64,000 bases of DNA from Datisca glomerata (taxonomy: Eukaryota; Streptophyta; Magnoliopsida; Cucurbitales; Datiscaceae), in NCBI GenBank assembly GCA_003255025.1, contig QANY01013423.1:2283779-2347778 (forward strand). The letters are read 5' to 3'. Below the pieces are notes generated by a model, which had not been told where the DNA came from, did no database searches, and saw only the letters and a program-made list of their open reading frames with translations. The translations under genes and the position numbers were made by a program. Shown here in pieces: positions 45,431-58,116 of this stretch; position 1 is the stretch's first letter, and the number at the start of each line of letters is the position of its first letter.

Positions 45431-46304
45431 TTAGATTTGACTCACCACGCCCACTGTGTAGCAAATGTCTGGCCTAGTACAAAACATCGCATACATGAGA
45501 CTTTCTACGACTGGGGAATATGAAATATTTCTCATGTTTTCCTCTCCTTGAGGAGTCTTGGGAGACTGCTCCTTGGGAGAGTGCCAATTGTTTGTTCTTC
45601 CGATCCTGAAAGATCTGAATACATAGGACAAAGGCAGCTTCTCCAAGATCTTTCATATCACATTGCTTTGCAAGTCAAATCTTGACATCAGATAATTTTC
45701 CTACATCATTCCCGATGAGTAGATCATCATCTACGTACAAGACTAAAAAAATCACTTTCTATTTGTGTATCAACTTATACACACAGGGTTCATCCATTAA
45801 CTGTTCAAAGTCAAAGTACTTGATAGTTTCATCGAATCTAATATTCCACTACCGTGATGCTTGCTTAAGTCCATACATGGACTTCAGCAGTTCGCAAACC
45901 TTACCTTCTTAGCCTTTCTCCATGAACCTGTCTGGCTGAGCAATATAAATTCGCTCTTCAACATTGGCATTCAGAAAAGCAGCCTTGACGTCCATCTTTC
46001 AGATTTTATAATCGAGGGCAGCATCAACGGACATGAGGATTTAGATGGATATAAACCTGGCTACTTATGAGAAGGTATCCTCACAGTCTATACATTCCTT
46101 TTGGGTGTAGCCCTTGGCTACTAACCTAGCTTTGAATGTCTCCACATTCCGATCTGGACCTCTCTTTTTCTTATAGATCCATTCACACCCTACAAGTTTT
46201 TCCTCTTCAGGAGGATCTAAAAGTTTCCAGACTCCGTTCGAGTACATTGAATGTATATCAACATTCACAGCTTCTTGCCATAGGTTTGTTTCAAGACCAG
46301 TCAT
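45431..46304 (-). pseudogene. copia reverse transcriptase, broken
   Basis: The start reads WQEAVNVDIHSMYSNGVWKL, then CEWIYKKKRGPDRNVETFKA and RLVAKGYTQKECIDCEDTFS (46065-46304). The catalytic YVDD block (VLYVDDDLLIGND) is near 45,710-45,760. The end is ESLMYAMFCTRPDICYTVGV (45431-45500). Frameshifts and stops separate the parts. Confidence 0.85.
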
Positions 46305-46633
46305 GACCTGAGAGTAGGAGATAGGTTCATCATGATCATTATTTGTGACTGTTGTTCAAGCATCTTCATAAGACATGTACCTGTCAGGCTGTCTCACAAC
46401 CCTCCCACTACGTTGAGGCTCCATAGGTTCTCGCCCCAGCTGCGGTTCTTGCATTATTGAATCATAAATAGTTCCTGATTAGGGAGTCGATGTCCTCTCA
46501 CTCAATAATTCCTCTAGCACAAGAATGATTCTTGGCTTTACACTTCTTATATGGTCTTTCAAGAAAACGTGCATTCATTCTAATGAATATTTTCTTATCA
46601 GTCGAACTATAATAGATATACCCCTTTGTTCCT

Positions 46634-47353
46634 TTGGGATATCCTACAAACACGCATAATTCTGATCAACTGACCAACTTGCCAGTCTTCAGTTTCAGAA
46701 CATATGCTCGGCATCCCCATATTCTAAAGTGGTTAATGGACAACTTTCGTCCATTCCATCTTTCATATGGCGTGCCAGGCACCGTCTTCGACGGAAGTTG
46801 GTTCAAAATGTATGCTGTTATTTTCAAAGCATATCTCCAGAATGAATCTGGGAGGGATGTGTAACGCATCATGGATCTAACATATCAATCAGAGTTTGAT
46901 TCCTTCTCTTTGACACACCATTTTCTTCCTTAAGAAAGTCTTCAAACTCTTCTAGCAAGTACTCTCCACCACGATCATATCGTAGCGTTTTGATTTGTTT
47001 CTCTAATTGCTTTTCGACCATAGTCTTGTACTCTTTGAACTTTTCAAAGGTTTCAGACTTTTTGGTGCATTAGATAAACATGTCCAAAATACGAGTAGTC
47101 ATTAGTGAAGGTTACAAAGTATTCATGCCTACTCTTTCTTGTATATTTAATTGCCCATATATATCACTATGAATGAGTTCGAGGCATTGAGTGGCTCTCT
47201 TTCACCATTCGCTGAAAATAGTCTCTTGGTCATTTTACCTTTTATACAGGATTCACATGTGGGTAGTGATCTCACACTTAAAGTTGGTAATTGACCATCC
47301 TTTGCAAGTCTTTTAATCGTGTCCGGGTTAATGTCGCCAATACGTAAGTCCAC
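46634..47353 (-). pseudogene. copia integrase and GAG-pre-integrase, broken
   Basis: The GAG-pre-integrase part reads RLAKDGQLPTLSVRSLPTCE followed by SCIKGKMTKRLF (47147-47353). The integrase C-terminal side reads LPDSFWRYALKITAYILNQL followed by PSKTVPGTPYERWNGRK (46666-46872). The catalytic core between them is broken by stops. Confidence 0.8.
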
Positions 47354-47543
47354 AAATAGATGAGATCGGTTGAGTCAGACTTCAACCTTTTACTATCCCT
47401 TTGTAAATCAGTATTTACTTCAGTGTCACATATCATCGGAACTATCGATTTTACATAAACAATTTAATTATCAAATCTGTAGTAGTAATTAAACAATCAT
47501 TTCTAAAAGTACTAATATCTTTATCAATGAAATTCAAACTAAA

Positions 47544-48200
47544 TCATTCCTCAATTAAACTATCTACTGAAATAAGGTTCTTCCAAAATATCAGGATATA
47601 ATAAACATCACATAAAACGATAAAATTGTTATCGAATGACAATTTAATAGTTTCAAAAGATACGGCCGATACTAGTGCTCCATTTCTCCAACGGAAGTTG
47701 AACTCACCCTCGTCAAGCTTTCTGATTTCCATGAACCCCTGCAGGGAACAACATATATTTATGATTCAATAGAGTCAGCCACATAACATGCCTCACCAAC
47801 AAGTATTATACCTTAAGATCTCAACTCCTTGAGATAGTCTTGGAAGTTAAGTTTCCAATGGTCGGTGACTCCATAATGATGACACTTGTCTTTCGACTTG
47901 TCCACATTGGTAGTGCCCTTACCTTTCGCAGCTTTCGACTTCTGCTTGTTAGCCTTCTTCAGATCACTCCTGTGTTTGTTTTTAGCATCAGAGGTGGGAG
48001 GCTTGCTTTCAGTAAAGTTTGCCTCTCCAGTCTTCTTCTTGCCCTTCCTTTACAAGCTTTAGCCTCTTAAGCAACTCAATGACTCAAAGCAACACAATTC
48101 TCAAGTTTCTACCACTGAAGAGACGACCGCTAGGGTGCCTCTAAACCATTCCTCGGACCACGATCAAGTTTGCTTTGGGGACCTTGAGAGCTTTTCAACA
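47544..48200 (-). pseudogene. copia protease-side and gag zinc-knuckle region
   Basis: FRWRNGALVSAVSFETIKLS and YYILIFWKNLISVDSLIEE (47544-47732) match the region between protease and integrase. At 47,815-47,895 the reading KCHHYGVTDHWKLNFQDYLK corresponds to a gag zinc knuckle with two of its cysteines replaced. A lysine-rich stretch precedes it. Confidence 0.6.
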
Positions 48201-49390
48201 TAAACGACTCTTCCAGTTAGTTTTTGAAAAAAATAATTTTTTTCGTTATTTTTTCAAAAATTATAACTCTTTATTAATTTGGAAAAAAACAAGTTTCAAA
48301 ATTATAAGCTTTTAAAAAATTTAAATCCCAATTTAAAATTTATAACTTTTGTAAAATTCGCATTGCATTTAAATTATAACCCATTATAAATTAAACTACA
48401 ATTATGCATGTACATGTTACATGACATTTTGATATTAACATATCCCTATTTCTATATGATATGTTATATGATAATGCGAGATTAATAATAAATCATCTAT
48501 TCAAAATTAACCTCCATATTGGTTCATTTCTTATTACAATCCATAAAAGAACAATAAATAAATTAGAATCAATTTAAATACTAGTCTTCATGGTCTCTGT
48601 AATTATCTCCTTGTCCTTCAGGAAGTTAGACCAATTTTGTAACTCTTTACAACAGTGCAGTCCCATTTTCAAAATTCAAAATTTTGATCAAAACCATTTA
48701 ATCAAGGGAAACTATTTCTCTAATTAAATAATCCATTTAAAATCCTTTTAAAATTTAAAATTCAAAACATAAAAAGATAAATTGATAATTATCTTTTAAA
48801 TTTGAAATTCAAAAGATAAAATATATAATATGGATATTTATCTTTTGAATTCAAAATCCAAAATCCAAAAGATAAAAATTGATAATTATCTTTTGAATTT
48901 TAATTGTCTTTTATCCGTTTAAAAATTAAAAATCAAAATTTGAAGTTTAAAAAATAAAAGATGAGATTATAATTTTTACAAAACATCACAGAATTTTCTA
49001 AAACCTAATTGTTATCGTTTAGAGTTTCACAAACCCTAGTCACACGCAGGGCATGACAGCGGACAGTAGGAGATGGCGGCAGCGACTGACAATGGTGGCA
49101 GTGGTGACGTCTGGTGACGACGGTGGTTTTTTGAGGCGGTGACAAATTACATGAAATTTTAAAAAAGGACAACTTTTGCAAGAAAATAAATTACATAAAA
49201 TCATATGCCTCAATTTTAGTGTACATAAATTCCAAAATTGAAAATGAAAATGCCTAGAGCCAATAGATCGGGATCTATTTATAAAACACATTCAAAACTA
49301 TTTTGAATCTACTATACAAAAATATGTCAATATCACAATATCCAACGATACATACGTTTAATCACTGAATATGCATAATCAAGAAACTTA
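48201..49390. other. AT-rich 5' interior of the copia element
   Basis: Expected to hold gag, but no gag domain was recognised beyond a short piece (LHCCKELQNWSNFLKDKE, near 48,605-48,660). A run of AAAAGATAAA/TTATCTTTT words at 48,760-48,960 is a simple-sequence expansion. Confidence 0.4.
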
Positions 49391-49405
49391 GGCTCTGATA
49401 TCAAT
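49391..49405 (-). other. Primer-binding site of the copia element
   Basis: On the minus strand, directly after the LTR end CCTAACA, the sequence ATTGATATCAGAGCC resembles the initiator-Met tRNA primer-binding site used by copia elements (TGGTATCAGAGC). It fixes the element's orientation. Confidence 0.7.
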
Positions 49406-51206
49406 TGTTAGGATCGGGTTTTAAAATTTGAGAAAAAATCATTGAACCACGAACGATTTATGGGTGGAATATTAAATTTTTTACAACAATTAATTTAATC
49501 ATATTAAATATTAAAACCATATATACAATTATGCATACAAAGTTAAACGTATTCAAAAGAGGTAGAAATAATTTTATAAATTTCTTGTAATAGAGAAATT
49601 CTGATTCAGTAGAATCCTATTAGTCATCTCGCGTTCTTCGTTCTTCATAAAATTCGAATCAGTCTTCACACCAACAACCACTCGTAGGATTCAGAACTAT
49701 ATCTCAAATGGATATTGATCAAGAATTGAGTGTGGGATCTCAAAACAACTTGAGAAAAAAAATCAAATTTTCCTTCTCGTCTATAGATTTCTGCAGCAAG
49801 CAAGGAATGGAGCGAAACTCTTTTCTGCTATGTGTAATCACATTTTGTGTTAGGGTTAGAGATGCAATCATATTGCCATCCCTTATATAATAATTATATA
49901 ATTTGCACATATACCCCTATATGTTAAATTACAAAAAATTCACCCTCTAATTTTTTCTATTGCCGAAAATTGCATATATCTCTAGAGTCAATGTTGTGCC
50001 CAAATTCATCAATCTAAATTGATAAATTAAATTGATCTACATCAATTAATTAATTAATTTTATGTACTAATTATCCAATAATTAAAAAATAACTAATTAA
50101 TTAATTTTAATTACTTGGTTGTCACTAATTAAGTGACAATACCCATCATATATAGGTTCGGGAAATATCATTGGTCCAAAACACGCTTTTGGTCCAACTG
50201 GTGTTATTTTTCATTCTTGTCCTTATGAACTACGTCTGAGACCGAATGGACCCACATGAATAAAGTTAAAGGATTCAAATACTCGCTGAAATCATCTCCA
50301 CTATAGATTTGATACCGAATGAACTCTCGATTCATGCACGCCACATTTTCTGTTGGTAAAAATACATACTTTTCACAGTCCATAAAATATTTAACATATC
50401 ACTCTTCATGAATATCAGTAATAAGAGTGAAATGTAAAATTATCATTTTACCCCTCTTGTTATTATTTCCTTAACTCATTTATTGACTGTGAATAAGAAA
50501 GACATAATAGTGAGTTGTTCCGTACAATTCCACATGTCTTATTCAATGATTCATTTCATCGAGTAATTGAACAAGTTAATTTACTCACACACCCATCAAT
50601 AAAGCATAAGACGATACTGTTGCATTTTACAATCTAACCATGAATTTTTATATCTGTGAATCACGCAACTCCAGCATAGTTGAATCACGATCCCAATAGC
50701 TGAGGTATTGTCTGAAAATTTGAACTCACTCCTTTGGCGTATCAAAGTTCATAACTAACTAGGTCAAGTTTTGTATTCATCTCAAGATTAATGTAATTAC
50801 AAAAATACCCTTAAGGTGAAACAATTAGATTTATAGCTAGATAAATAGCTTTAATCCAAACTAATATGTTACTGGTCTATTCAACATGTTTCATAACATG
50901 TCTAGGTCAACCGTTAGAGTCTTCACTTTCATGCCCCAAGATCAGCATCCTTTGGTTCAACCTAACAGTCATAATCAGACTCGATTGTCCAGTCGATCCT
51001 AAGACTACGAATAACATTCTGAAATATTTCAGAAGTGTTTGTCTGGAAGACCCCCCAATCTTTACTCTTCTTACATTGAAAATAGTTTCAGGACCTGAGT
51101 AAATTATAAACATACTTTAATTAAAAGAAAAAGTTCCATTCATTTATTAAATTCAGGAATACAAAATGTCTGAGAAATAACTAAATACTCATAAATAGTT
51201 ATTCCA
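49406..51206 (-). repeat. 5' LTR of the copia element
   Basis: Direct repeat of 42921-44801 with many substitutions, bounded by TG/CA. It lacks the inverted insert seen in the other LTR. Confidence 0.85.
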
Positions 51207-51350
51207 GAAAGAGGGAAATATTGGGCCAACATGGGGAGGGCCATATATTATCAATGAGATAGGGGGAAGCGGCTACTACCGTTTGAAACAAAAGAAGGAA
51301 TGGGCCTGCCAAAATCGTGGAATGTAGCCCACCTAAAGAAATACTTTGTT
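51207..51350 (+). pseudogene. Outer gypsy integrase C-terminal remnant
   Basis: The reading GPTWGGPYIINEIGGSGYYR followed by LKQKKEWACQNRG matches the GPY/F module at the end of gypsy integrase. It begins right after the copia LTR and confirms that the copia element sits inside gypsy pol. Confidence 0.75.
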
Positions 51351-53600
51351 TAAAGTTGTAAAGAGCATTATAGTAAATATTTTCCTGTAGTTTTTTCTCA
51401 CAAGGATTTTACACGTAAAAACTCTTGGTGTCACCTCTCCTCATCTCTAATAAAAACAACAAAAATAAGGGCGTAAGTCTTTGGGATGTGCAGTTCATAA
51501 GTCTTACTCTCAGAAGGAACTAAGGACATAAATAAGTCAATGGGAAGGGCAGTTCATAAGTTCTTGAGAGGGGCGAACAATAAATCATACTCTAAAAATA
51601 ATTAAGGGCGTGAGTCCTTGAGAGAGAGATTTCATAAGTCTTACTCTCAAAAAGAAAAACATCTTTTAAAATGGGCGAAAAAGAAGAAGAATGAATGTCT
51701 TCAAACCAGAACGACAAATAAACTGAACAACGGATGGCTCGACTAAACAGGAACATTCATGCTCTATTGTATTTCAACCAAAGAAAATCCTACTCTTTGA
51801 GCCAACTAAAAAAAGGAGCGGAAATGGGTAAACAGGTAACTACATTTGAGTATTGAAAAAAGAAACGCTGATAAAAATAGTGAAATGGGAAAAATCTTGT
51901 CATTGACCTCGGGAAAGTACAAGAAGATCTGCTAAAAAGTTATAATACAGGAAAAGTAAAAGTACATGTTAAAAGGAAATGAACTAAGACTCCCCTTCGG
52001 AGTAGCCTCTGCAGGAGGGTCAGAAGCCGTAACATGAATGTCTGGTCTAGGTTCGGCAGGGTCGTTGTGAAGATTAACAAGGTGCATGTGGGGAACCTTA
52101 TCTCATTTGACATCACGATAACCTGTACAATAGGCCATACCCTCAGCCTAATCAACCATGGCCTGGTACTCGGCCTATATGGCCTTGTTGCACTCCTCTA
52201 AGTGTAAGAAAAGGACAGAAGAAAGTGGAAAGAAGTGTAATAAAGAAGTATGCTAAAGGAATAAGAGTTACCTGCATCAAGCTATGACTGAGGTCAATAA
52301 ACTTATCATTGATGGAAAGTTGGTGGAGAGCGGTCGTGTCTACGTCAGTTTGGATCCTGTTCAAGATGATGTGTGAAGAATGGGGATCCTTCAAGAAGCT
52401 AACAGAAGTCGGGACGGGCAGAGCCACTGTGTTCTTCCACCACCTCCACCAGTCGGGTTCCTCAGGCCTCTCTTAAGAACTGGCGGACGAGGAGGGGGAA
52501 AACCTCTAAGCAGGTGGAGGATGGGCTAAAGAAGCTTTTTCTCGTGCTGGAGTATCTTCGACTACGGGAGCAGGAGAATCAGTTGAAACGGCGGAGGTGG
52601 AGTAGTGACAACAGGAACGGGAACTGGCGGCACAATAATATGATGAGTGTCGCGAGCAGTTCCAGTAGCTTCTTTTCTCAAATAGATGTCTCTCTCACCA
52701 CTAACGGTTCCCCACAGGTTGCTCCATAGACACTTTGAAATCTCCAACTCTTCAATAAGAGCTTGTAATAGTGCGTCTTGTTCTTTTGCCTTTCGCTGCT
52801 CTACCTCTCAGTCTCATTCTTCTTCCTCTTCCTCTCACTCAGACTCAAAAGACTTAGAAGGACTGGAAGCCACAACGTGGAGGAAGGTAGGAACGGGGAT
52901 GGCTGTGGGATCTCTGAAGTTAGAGAAAAAGAAGCGGCAGCTCCGGCTACAGGAACGAGAACGTAGGCAATGTTGATCTACCTACTTGGATCGAAGAGAT
53001 CTTTCTAGTCACATTCTGGGCAGTTGTAGACAGCGGAGAGTCGAGCAGCTGCATCTTTGCGAACAAAGAATCTTTTGTTCCATTTCTTATATGCACAAAC
53101 GAAGAGATGAAGAAAAGTTCATAACTAAAAAAAGAGAGAAAATGGAAATGACAAGAAATTGGAGCTCTAGCTACTTACTGAAAGATCCACATGTCCTGAG
53201 GACGATCCAGTGGCCATCACTGCCATAATTCTCGCCGATCAGAAAGGTCCCGTCTTCCCAGCCTTTATCTCCCCTTAAGAGATCAATGACTGAACCCCCT
53301 CGTTTCTCGCTAGCATGGGGAGCCATGTACGTGCTGGGGGTGTTTTGGGAAGGGCAAGATAAAAGGTACCAAAAAACTATTGAAGGAGGGGGAAAAGAGG
53401 GAGCTTCAATCCTAAAGCTATATACATGGGTACTAGGGTGATTTGGTATGGGGCATGGAAAGTGAAAGACTTAAGTATTCCATCATCAAAGCCGCAAATG
53501 ATATCTAAGGGGAAGACACCTTTATGACGATCCATAATCCGTTTGAACTCGTCCTGGTTCCTAACTAAGGTTACGGTAACCTTAAACTCTTTTTCTCCCC
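51351..53600 (-). pseudogene. Antisense ORF remnant in the gypsy 3' region
   Basis: Read on the minus strand, about 53,300-53,590 gives VTLVRNQDEFKRIMDRHKGV, then FPLDIICGFDDGILKSFTF and ITLVPMYIALGLKLPLFPLL. The last phrase resembles the domain annotated as putative gypsy-type transposon protein (PF04195), found in antisense ORFs of Tat-lineage elements. Further pieces at 52152-52427 read PTSVSFLKDPHSSHIILNRI followed by TALHQLSINDKFIDLSHSLM. Frames are broken. The repeated GGGCGTAAGTCTTTGGGA/TTCATAAGTCTTACTCTC words at 51,470-51,650 are an unrelated local repeat. Confidence 0.5.
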
Positions 53601-54229
53601 TAGTGAGTGTGAAATAAAACTGAGAAAGAGAAAGTGAAAGAAGTGGAGCAGAAATTGAAGAAGAAGAAGATGACTTAAAGGGGGTAGGGCAAACATGAAG
53701 AAAAAAATGACGAAGACAAAGGCCTTATGTAGGCTATGAATGCCAAAAAAGAATGCATTGAAATTTATGATTCTGAACAAAGAATAAAACAAAATTAATT
53801 CTAAAAAGGAGTGGAGTGCACCAGGCGTATAAAATATAGCGCTTGAAATGATAGCACTAGCCGTCATCCGCAACTGGAAAATGACGAGACGACGACTGGA
53901 AATAGGACGAAGCAAGTCTTGAAAACTCGCACTAACCGAGAACAGGAAGGTGAAATGATGCAGGCAATACCTGAGAACGTGAACTAAAAACCCACGTTTA
54001 TTTTCGAGAACCGAGAACGAGAAGGTGGAACGACACATACGAGTGACAAAATACCATTCCCGAGAGACGTGAGGAAATGATTGTATATGTTTTTATTATT
54101 TAATAATGTCCTTTCTACATGCTATTAATATTTGTAGGACCAATACAGCAGTGAAAAGATGAAAAAAGATGGGGCTACCAATCCCCTGCCAAGACACGCG
54201 TGAAATACACTCATTACGTCTCAATGAAT

Positions 54230-54704
54230 TGAAATTCATTGAGTTAATGAGGGTAAATGAACAGGTAAAAATCTTTACTGTGTCACGTGCACGGAAATGA
54301 TCGATCAAAAGGTAGTAAAGAGATCTCCAGTGCACGAGAACGAAGAAAAAGAGATTTGAATCACGCGAGAAAATTACATGGTTACGACTGAATTGGTGGT
54401 TGAAAAACAGGGGGATGAAACAATTGAATTGAGTGTGTGAAATGAAGGGACCCACGCCTAGCAAGAATCCCATTGATATGGGCGAGATCCTATAGGCATT
54501 ATAAAACCTTCAAAAACATTGAGGAGGGGGATCATTCCCCTCCTTTTATTATTTTATTGTTAAATTGGAGCCTATATAAGGGCTCGTGTAATGAATGAAA
54601 ATGGACAATTTTTCAATACAACAAAAATAATTCTCAGAGCATTTACTACTCTCCCCTCTCACTCTCTAACCATTTCATCGATAATTACTAAGATTCTATT
54701 GGTG
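54230..54704 (+). repeat. Right LTR of the outer gypsy element
   Basis: Direct repeat of 39690-40159, including GATCGATCAAAA, the GAGGGGAA/TTCCCCTCC inverted word and CCTATATAAGGGCTCG. It may start further left, near 54,085, after a purine-rich tract. No flanking target duplication was identified. Confidence 0.75.
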
Positions 54705-56221
54705 TGGGGAAAACTTCTAGAGATGTTTTTTTATTTAAAATAATAATATTTTAATTTAGAATTGTGTCAGATCTATTTTTCTAAAAATCACTTATGTTTT
54801 AAAAAATATTTATGTGGACTGCATGCATATATAAACATTTTAGAAATTATTATAGTATATGCTTCTTCTAGAAGTCATTTGACATTCAAAATGTATTTTA
54901 GACAAAAACTTTTGCCAAATACACGTTAGACGAAATACTCTCATACTCACCATTAGTTTTAGAAAAGAAGGATAGGAGACAAAAAGTTTTTTTTTATCAT
55001 CGTCTTCTTGTTAACGTCTTCATGCTATATCATAGCCAATTCTGGACTAATGTCTAGAATGCAGCAAAACGTACAACTATTTTTTTTTATGAATACTTAT
55101 TGAATACTTTCATTTGTTTTAGAATTTTTGGTAGAGTTATTTGATTTAATTATTTAGAGGATATTTTAGAGTTTAAAATTGAAATATGAAATCTATGTTT
55201 CAGCATATGAATTAGGAATCATTTTAGGACGATATAATTAGTGTTTAATTGTTGTAATTTGAATTGGATTTTTATGAATAAAATAAAATTTATGTTTAGC
55301 CTCATATTCCATCGTTTTAGTGGTTCGGAGAGAATTCTAGGATTTGATGGTGTTTTAGAACGCCGATCGGGTTTGTGACATTCACCGTATTTCTCATCCA
55401 AATTCCACACTATATTTATGACACGTTACTTGCATTTAGAATTTGATGAAATTTGAAATTGAATTTCTTAATAATGATTAAGAATCAAAATCTGAAATCA
55501 GATTAATGTATTTATTAATCGTTAGAAATCAGATTCAAGAATCAGATTATTGAGAATAAGAATGATTGTTTGTATTTACTATATCAATGAATCGAAATAA
55601 AACATATGCCATTACTAAAATCTCTTTCAAAGAAAATAAATAGAAGAAATGATGGCCGAGTAGACAAATATTTTGAAGACATAATGAACTTTTCACAATT
55701 TATTTCAAATAAATCAGAAATATGGAATCTCATTCAAGTCAAAGCTATGTGAACTATTTGGAATCGGATTTTAAAATCATAATGAATAATAATTTAGAAT
55801 CGGATTCCGCGAAATCCAATTCTAAATGAATCAAGTAAACAAGCCATAATTGATATTCGAGCTAAAACTCACTAGTGATCTCTGCAAGTAAACCTTGATG
55901 ATCATGTAATGGGAGCTCATGAACGTGATAGAATTGTGGAATTGCTACAACAATAGAAGCTATTAATATGATAACACGCCACAATTATTTGTAAGTTGAC
56001 AATTCTCATTCACATTGCGTGTATATGATAAATTTGAAGAAGATGATTACAATCATTAAGTTTTTCGATTGAAATGATTTGGGCAGAGAAAATTTGACGA
56101 TCATAGTTTTGTAGATTGATAGTCGTCACAAAGCTACAATGATTACAAGAATGATATTTTGAAGTGTACTTTGTGGATAAGTTTGATGAAAAACAACTTG
56201 AAATGCTTAATAGGTTTGAAC
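54705..56221. other. AT-rich intergenic DNA, possible MITE
   Basis: No gene was recognised. At about 55,565-55,850 a segment ends with TTTAGAATCGGATTCCGCG and AAGTAAACAAGCC and starts with GATTGTTTGTATTTAC, which loosely pairs with the end. It resembles hAT- or Harbinger-type MITEs, but no target duplication was found. Confidence 0.35.
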
Positions 56222-56230
56222 AATAAATAT

Positions 56231-58107
56231 GGTTTTTTTGCAAGATTATACCTTAGGAAAAATTATTTTGTAAAATTATACCCATTCAGTAATTTATGCA
56301 CTCTCTTCACTTTTCTCTTCTTTATCTCTCATTGCATTTCTTACACATTGGCTCATACTCTCTCTCTCTCTCTCTCATTTTTTCAGAAACTCATTTTCAT
56401 TTTTTATTTCTTCATGTTTCATTTGCTTCATAATTTTATAATTTTTTTATTTTCTAATGAAGAAAAAAGTAGTGGGCAGTTAGTACACGATCGTAGTGTA
56501 GTCATTGCGTAATGTAATTTTAATGAGTTTTGTTAACTTTTTTAGGTCTTGTTAATTTTTGTTTTCTTAATTTTAGTAGATTTTGAGAGAGAACGTAGAG
56601 AGAGAAAGATGACACGTAGAGCTTAGAGAGAGATGGAGAACGTCGAGAGAGGGGGTACACAATGCCCTTGTACCCATCTTGTAGACTACAAGATAGCTAC
56701 ACGATACTCGTGTACCTATTGTGCAGTCTACACGATCGTAGTGTAATCAACGTGTAATGTACACGATCATTGTATAAGCATCGTGAACACTACATATATA
56801 ATATATTAATTATATTTATTTATTTAAATATTAATAATATGAAGGTTGAGTGTTAAAGAAAAATGATTTGACATTTGATTTGATACTGTGTAATAAAAGT
56901 ATTAGAGGAGAATGAAGAAACAGTAGTAGGTAACTAGTACAAGAAGACTGCACGATTATAGTGTAACCTTCGTGTAGACTACATGACGAGGACCCATCAC
57001 CCACAATCCACTTATTTTTTCTTTATTCCTTCCCCCAATACTTTTCTTACATAACATTAAATCAAATGTCAAATCATTATTTCTCAACACTCAACTTTCA
57101 TATTTATTAATATTTAAATATATATGTATATATATAATTAAACATATTACATGTGTAGTGTACACGATGCCTACACGACGATCGTGTACACTACACGGTG
57201 ACTATATTGCGATCGTGTATCCATTACCCACTACTTTTTCTTCATTCTTCCTCCAACATTTTTCTTACACAACATCAAATCAAATGACAATCATTCTTCT
57301 TCAACGATCAACTTTCATATTTACTAATATTTAAATACGTATATAAATTTAAATATATTACACATGTAGTATGCGCGATGCCTACATGATGATCGTGTAG
57401 ACATCGTGTACACTATACGATGATTACACTATGATGGTGTAGCCATCATGTACTCATTATCCATTACTTTTCTTCATTCTTTCCCCAATTCTTTTCTTAC
57501 ATAACATCAAATAAAATGTCAATTCATTTTTGTTCAACACTCAGTCTCCATATTCATTTATACTTAATAAATATATAAAATTAAATATGTTACATGTGTA
57601 GTGTACATGATGCATATATAATGATCATGTAGACATAGAGTACACTATACGATGTCAGTATAGCCATCGTGTAGGCTACACGATGTCTGTATACCTATCG
57701 TATAAGCTTGTACCCAAAATTAGTAAAACTCATCAAAATTAACAAAACCTATAAAAATTAACAAAATCTATTAAAATTAACAAAAATCATTCTCTCTCTA
57801 CAGTTTCTTTCTCTCAACCTTAAGTTTTTAAAAAATAAAAAAATTATAAAATCATGAAACAAATGAAACATGAAGAGATAAAAAATGAAAATGAGTTTAT
57901 GAGAAAATGAGTTTCTGAAAAAATGAGAGAGATATGAATATGAAAAATGAAGAGAGAGTGTAGGCCAATATGTAAGAAGGGCAATAAAGAAAAAAGAAGA
58001 GAAAAAGTGAAAGGAACGTGGACCCGAGGTTAAAGAGTGCACAAATTACTGAAGGAGTTAATTTTATAAAATACTTTTTCATTAAGTATAGTCTTGCAAA
58101 AAACCCC
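56231..58107. mobile_element. Foldback MULE, 1.9 kb, with 9-bp target duplication
   Basis: The left end reads GGTTTTTTTGCAAGATTATA, and the right end, complemented, GGGGTTTTTTGCAAGACTAT. Beyond this the arms stay complementary for hundreds of bases, for example left TTCAGTAATTTATGCACTC against the complement of right GAGTGCACAAATTACTGAA. A perfect 9-bp duplication AATAAATAT flanks the element (56222-56230 and 58108-58116), the hallmark of Mutator-like transposition. The centre (56,670-57,710) carries repeats rich in ACACGAT/ATCGTGT words. No transposase is encoded; the ORFs at 56159-56512 and 57758-58042 are mirror images read from the two arms. Confidence 0.85.
56670..57710. repeat. Internal ~220-bp repeats with ACACGAT motifs
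   Basis: At least three direct units in the right half (starting near 57,010, 57,235 and 57,470) each hold a TTCTTACATAACATCAAAT-like block, an AT-rich block and a cluster of CATCGTGTA/TACACGATG words. A fourth unit in the left half (about 56,690-56,960) is inverted, as expected from the foldback symmetry. Confidence 0.75.
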
Positions 58108-58116
58108 AATAAATAT

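Larger units (their letters stand above)
42921..51206 (-). mobile_element. Ty1/copia retrotransposon nested in the gypsy element
   Basis: Direct LTRs of about 1.88 kb (42921-44801) and 1.80 kb (49406-51206) flank a minus-strand copia Pol with domain order gag knuckle, GAG-pre-integrase, integrase, RT, RNase H. The primer-binding site lies just inside the right LTR (49,391-49,405; TGATATCAGAGCC on the minus strand, close to the initiator-Met tRNA type). LTRs start TG and end CA. No target-site duplication is visible (CTCAA left, GAAAG right), and the host element lacks RT-integrase across the insertion. Stops and frameshifts make it inactive. Confidence 0.88.
39690..54704 (+). mobile_element. 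Old Tat-like Ty3/gypsy element with nested insertions
   Basis: Two diverged direct repeats (about 39690-40159 and 54230-54704) share the LTR promoter block CCTATATAAGGGCTCGTGTAA and the leader ACAATTTTTCAATACAACAA. Between them on the plus strand are protease text (42,520-42,790) and the integrase C-terminal GPTWGGPYIINEIGGSGYYR block (51,219-51,350), then about 2.9 kb with a remnant antisense ORF, as in Tat-lineage gypsy elements. RT, RNase H and most of integrase are missing. A CACTA-like end and a whole copia element lie inside. Gag was not recognised in 40.2-42.2 kb. The LTRs differ at many sites, so the element is old and inactive. Confidence 0.75.

Noticed and set aside
56159..56512. 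ORF with hydrophobic segments, mirrored at 57758-58042
   Set aside because: Both are the same inverted arm of the foldback MULE read from each side, AT-rich and without domain.
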